Positions 61,934 to 64,000 of a DNA stretch of 64,000 nucleotides are shown here, one piece after another; positions within the stretch are counted from its first letter, which is position 1; every line of letters starts with the position of its first letter. The notes beneath the pieces were generated by a model. The model saw only the letters and a program-made list of their open reading frames with translations, was not told where the DNA came from and did not search any database. Origin of the DNA: Flavobacterium aquicola (GTDB lineage Bacteria > Bacteroidota > Bacteroidia > Flavobacteriales > Flavobacteriaceae); the NCBI RefSeq assembly GCF_003385115.1, contig NZ_QUNI01000002.1, forward strand, positions 434,001 to 498,000, in the 5' to 3' direction. The position numbers were made by a program, and so were the translations under genes.

Positions 61934-63127
61934 ATGAATACAACAGCACTACAGCCAGATTTAAAAGAAATAAAAGCTGGACTTGAAAAACAATTTAACA
62001 CGCTTATACAAACAAAAAATCAGCCACAAGACGGCATTGGCAACGGCATATATACTCGTTATAAAAATCCTGTTTTAACAGCTGCTCATGCACCGCTGGA
62101 ATGGAGATTTGATTTTAATCAGGGTACCAATCCATTGTTTTTGGAAAGAATTCAGATAAACGCAACATTCAATGCAGGAGCAATAAAATGGAATGACAGT
62201 TACGTTCTTGCAGCACGTGTTGAAGGTGCCGACAGAAAATCATTTTTTGCAATTGCCGAAAGCCCTAACGGAATAGATAATTTCAAATTTTGGGATAAAC
62301 CATGTGTTATTCCTCAAACGGAAGAACCTGACACTAATGTGTATGACATGCGTTTAATAAAGCATGAAGACGGATGGGTTTACGGTATTTTTTGTACTGA
62401 AAGAAAAGATCCTTCTGCTCCACAAGGCGACACTAGTACCGCTGTTGCAAATGCAGGAATTGTCCGTACCAAAGATTTAATCAACTGGGAAAGACTGCCA
62501 GATTTAGTTTCAAATACCGGACAGCAGCGTAACGTGGTCCTACACCCTGAATTTGTAGACGGAAAATATGCTTTATATACCCGTCCTCAAGACGGATTTA
62601 TTGATGTAGGAAACGGTGGCGGAATTGGACTTGGTTTTGTAGAAGATATGACCAATCCGATTGTAAAAGAAGAAAAAATCATCTACGGAAAAAAATATCA
62701 TACTATATATGAATTAAAAAACGGTCTTGGACCAGCACCAATCAAAACTGATAAAGGATGGTTACACTTGGCACACGGCGTTCGTAATACAGCTGCAGGT
62801 CTGCGTTATACATTATATATGTTCATGACGGATTTAAATGACATTGCAAAAGTTACTCATGCTCCTGCTGGTCATTTTATGGCACCAGAGGGTACAGAAA
62901 GAGTTGGAGATGTCTCTAATGTTTTATTTTCTAATGGATGGATTGAAGACAAAAACGGCACAGTTTATATCTATTATGCTTCTTCAGATACTAGAATGCA
63001 CGTTGCCGTATCTTCAGTAGAAAGATTGGTTGATTATGTTATCAATACTCCCGAAGATACTTTGACATCAGCAGGTTCTGTCAATACTATTATCAATCAA
63101 GTGAATAGAAACAAAGAAATTTCATAA
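61934..63127 (+). CDS. GH130 4-O-beta-D-mannosyl-D-glucose phosphorylase
   Basis: 397 residues, cytoplasmic, close in length to characterised mannosyl-glucose phosphorylases. GH130 five-bladed beta-propeller features: YKNPVLTAAHAPLEWRFDFN, the acid in TNVYDMRLIKHEDGW (D138 candidate), ERKDPSAPQGDTSTAVANAG and GIGLGFVEDMTNP. It splits beta-1,4-mannosyl-glucose with phosphate into mannose 1-phosphate and glucose. Presence of the epimerase next door supports this specificity rather than phosphorolysis of mannobiose. Confidence 0.92.
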   Translation: MNTTALQPDLKEIKAGLEKQFNTLIQTKNQPQDGIGNGIYTRYKNPVLTAAHAPLEWRFDFNQGTNPLFLERIQINATFNAGAIKWNDSYVLAARVEGADRKSFFAIAESPNGIDNFKFWDKPCVIPQTEEPDTNVYDMRLIKHEDGWVYGIFCTERKDPSAPQGDTSTAVANAGIVRTKDLINWERLPDLVSNTGQQRNVVLHPEFVDGKYALYTRPQDGFIDVGNGGGIGLGFVEDMTNPIVKEEKIIYGKKYHTIYELKNGLGPAPIKTDKGWLHLAHGVRNTAAGLRYTLYMFMTDLNDIAKVTHAPAGHFMAPEGTERVGDVSNVLFSNGWIEDKNGTVYIYYASSDTRMHVAVSSVERLVDYVINTPEDTLTSAGSVNTIINQVNRNKEIS

Positions 63128-63129
63128 TT

Positions 63130-64000
63130 GTGAATTCTAATTTAAAAAATCTAAAAACAGAACTAAACCTTGAACTCCAAAACATACTTTCCTATTGGAT
63201 GGAAAATACTTTGGATGAAAAAAACGGAGGTTTCACTGGGCAGATAGATTACAATAACAATATAAATAATGAAGCCGAAAAAGGGTCTGTACTTAATGCC
63301 AGACTTTTATGGACCTTTTCTGCAGCTTATAAAATTTCGAAAAACGCAGAACATTTAAACACTGCAAAACGTGCATTCGAATATATTTCAGAGCATTTTT
63401 ATGACGCTGAATTTGGCGGTATCTTTTGGAGCATCAACTATAATGGGACTCCAAAAGATACTAAAAACCAAATTTATGCTCTCGCTTTCGTTATTTATGG
63501 TCTAAGTGAATACTATTCTGTTTCAAAAGATGAAAAATCTTTGGAGCTTGCAATTGCCTTGTATTCTAAAATTCAGGAACACAGTTACGATTCAGAAAAA
63601 GGCGGTTACTTAGAAGCTTTTACACGGGATTGGAAGCCTATCGATGATTTACGCTTAAGCGAAAAGGATGCCAACGAAAAAAAGACAATGAATACCCATC
63701 TGCATATCGTAGAAGGATTTGCAAATTTATACACCGTTTGGAAAGACGAATCGTTACGAAAAGTCATTATAGAATTATTAGAAACTATCGAAAAATATTT
63801 CATCAATACTGAAACAGGCCATTTACGTTTGTTTTTTGATGAAAATTGGATAGAAAAAAAAGACGTAATCTCCTATGGTCATGACATTGAAGCAGCGTGG
63901 CTTTTACTTCAGTGTGCCGAAATTGTGGAAGATGAAGTACTGATTGCTAATTATAAAACATATGCTCTTCAGATTGCAGAAGCAACCAAAGAAGGAATAG
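63130..64000 (+). CDS. AGE-family (cellobiose/mannobiose) 2-epimerase, N-terminal part
   Basis: 290 residues visible, cut by the window end. It starts at GTG 63130, 2 bp after the GH130 stop; there is no ATG nearby. It is an (alpha/alpha)6 barrel of the N-acylglucosamine/cellobiose 2-epimerase family: KNGGFTGQIDYNN, KGSVLNARLLWTFSAAY, catalytic-cluster histidines H190 and H192 in MNTHLHIVEGFANLY and H251 in YGHDIEAAWLL; the last expected histidine lies outside. It would convert mannobiose to mannosyl-glucose for GH130, as ManB in the B. fragilis cluster. Confidence 0.92.
   Translation, partial: MNSNLKNLKTELNLELQNILSYWMENTLDEKNGGFTGQIDYNNNINNEAEKGSVLNARLLWTFSAAYKISKNAEHLNTAKRAFEYISEHFYDAEFGGIFWSINYNGTPKDTKNQIYALAFVIYGLSEYYSVSKDEKSLELAIALYSKIQEHSYDSEKGGYLEAFTRDWKPIDDLRLSEKDANEKKTMNTHLHIVEGFANLYTVWKDESLRKVIIELLETIEKYFINTETGHLRLFFDENWIEKKDVISYGHDIEAAWLLLQCAEIVEDEVLIANYKTYALQIAEATKEGI

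Overview
The window is low-GC DNA from a Bacteroidetes bacterium, most probably Flavobacterium or a close relative. Evidence: TAnnTTTG-type -7 promoter boxes instead of E. coli-type promoters, almost no Shine-Dalgarno sequences, SusC/SusD pairs, a type IX secretion (T9SS) type B C-terminal domain, many small Sec-exported proteins with cleavage sites ending in Q (…SQ/…AQ), and dispersed AT-rich repeats of a kind I associate with flavobacteria. No rRNA, CRISPR array, complete insertion sequence or prophage is visible.

Layout. 1-4.1 kb (minus strand): truncated LytS-type histidine kinase, a PhnB-like VOC protein, an exported TPR-like protein and a stand-alone TonB-dependent receptor. 4.2-9.2 kb (plus): DinB-like protein, exported YciI-like protein, a 21-bp tandem repeat, two unknowns, a VOC protein, and a divergent ClC channel paired with an HPP-family membrane protein. 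9.2-14.3 kb: an exported set with two tandemly duplicated S41 peptidase-like proteins, a small cysteine-containing protein and a zinc metallopeptidase. 14.4-18.1 kb: a PRiA4_ORF3-like acidic protein, a four-helix-bundle gene that looks inserted between octamer-repeat arrays, an NdpA-like nucleoid protein, a zinc-ribbon miniprotein and an unrecognised kinase-like protein. 18.3-26.6 kb: ABC exporter, a T9SS-domain pseudogene remnant, a 1493-residue T9SS type B surface protein, a DUF2141 protein and an esterase. 26.7-38.7 kb: housekeeping (typA, rpsT, three tRNA-Glu, proS, rimO) mixed with a two-component pair, envelope proteins and a peptidoglycan amidase. 38.8-44.7 kb: DegT-type aminotransferase, OmpL-like porin, GNAT acetyltransferase, CHASE4-like hybrid kinase.

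44.8-64 kb is a beta-mannan (probably galacto(gluco)mannan) utilisation locus. On the minus strand: SusC, SusD, two surface glycan-binding lipoproteins (one carrying a fasciclin domain), GH2, GH27 alpha-galactosidase and GH5 endo-glycanase. In the middle is an AraC regulator. On the plus strand: GH26 mannanase, GPH-type sugar symporter, GH130 mannosyl-glucose phosphorylase and an AGE-family (mannobiose/cellobiose) 2-epimerase cut by the window end. The inferred route: outer-membrane capture and import by SusC/D; side-chain and backbone cleavage by GH27, GH2, GH5 and GH26; mannobiose import by the symporter; epimerisation to mannosyl-glucose; phosphorolysis to mannose 1-phosphate and glucose.

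The most interesting items are the kinase-like protein at 17.1-18.1 kb, the ClC protein with altered filter and proton-path motifs, the octamer-phased repeat family that brackets the four-helix-bundle gene, the structured repeat before rimO, and the fasciclin-domain glycan-binding protein. I found no clear evidence of a wholly new multi-gene system.
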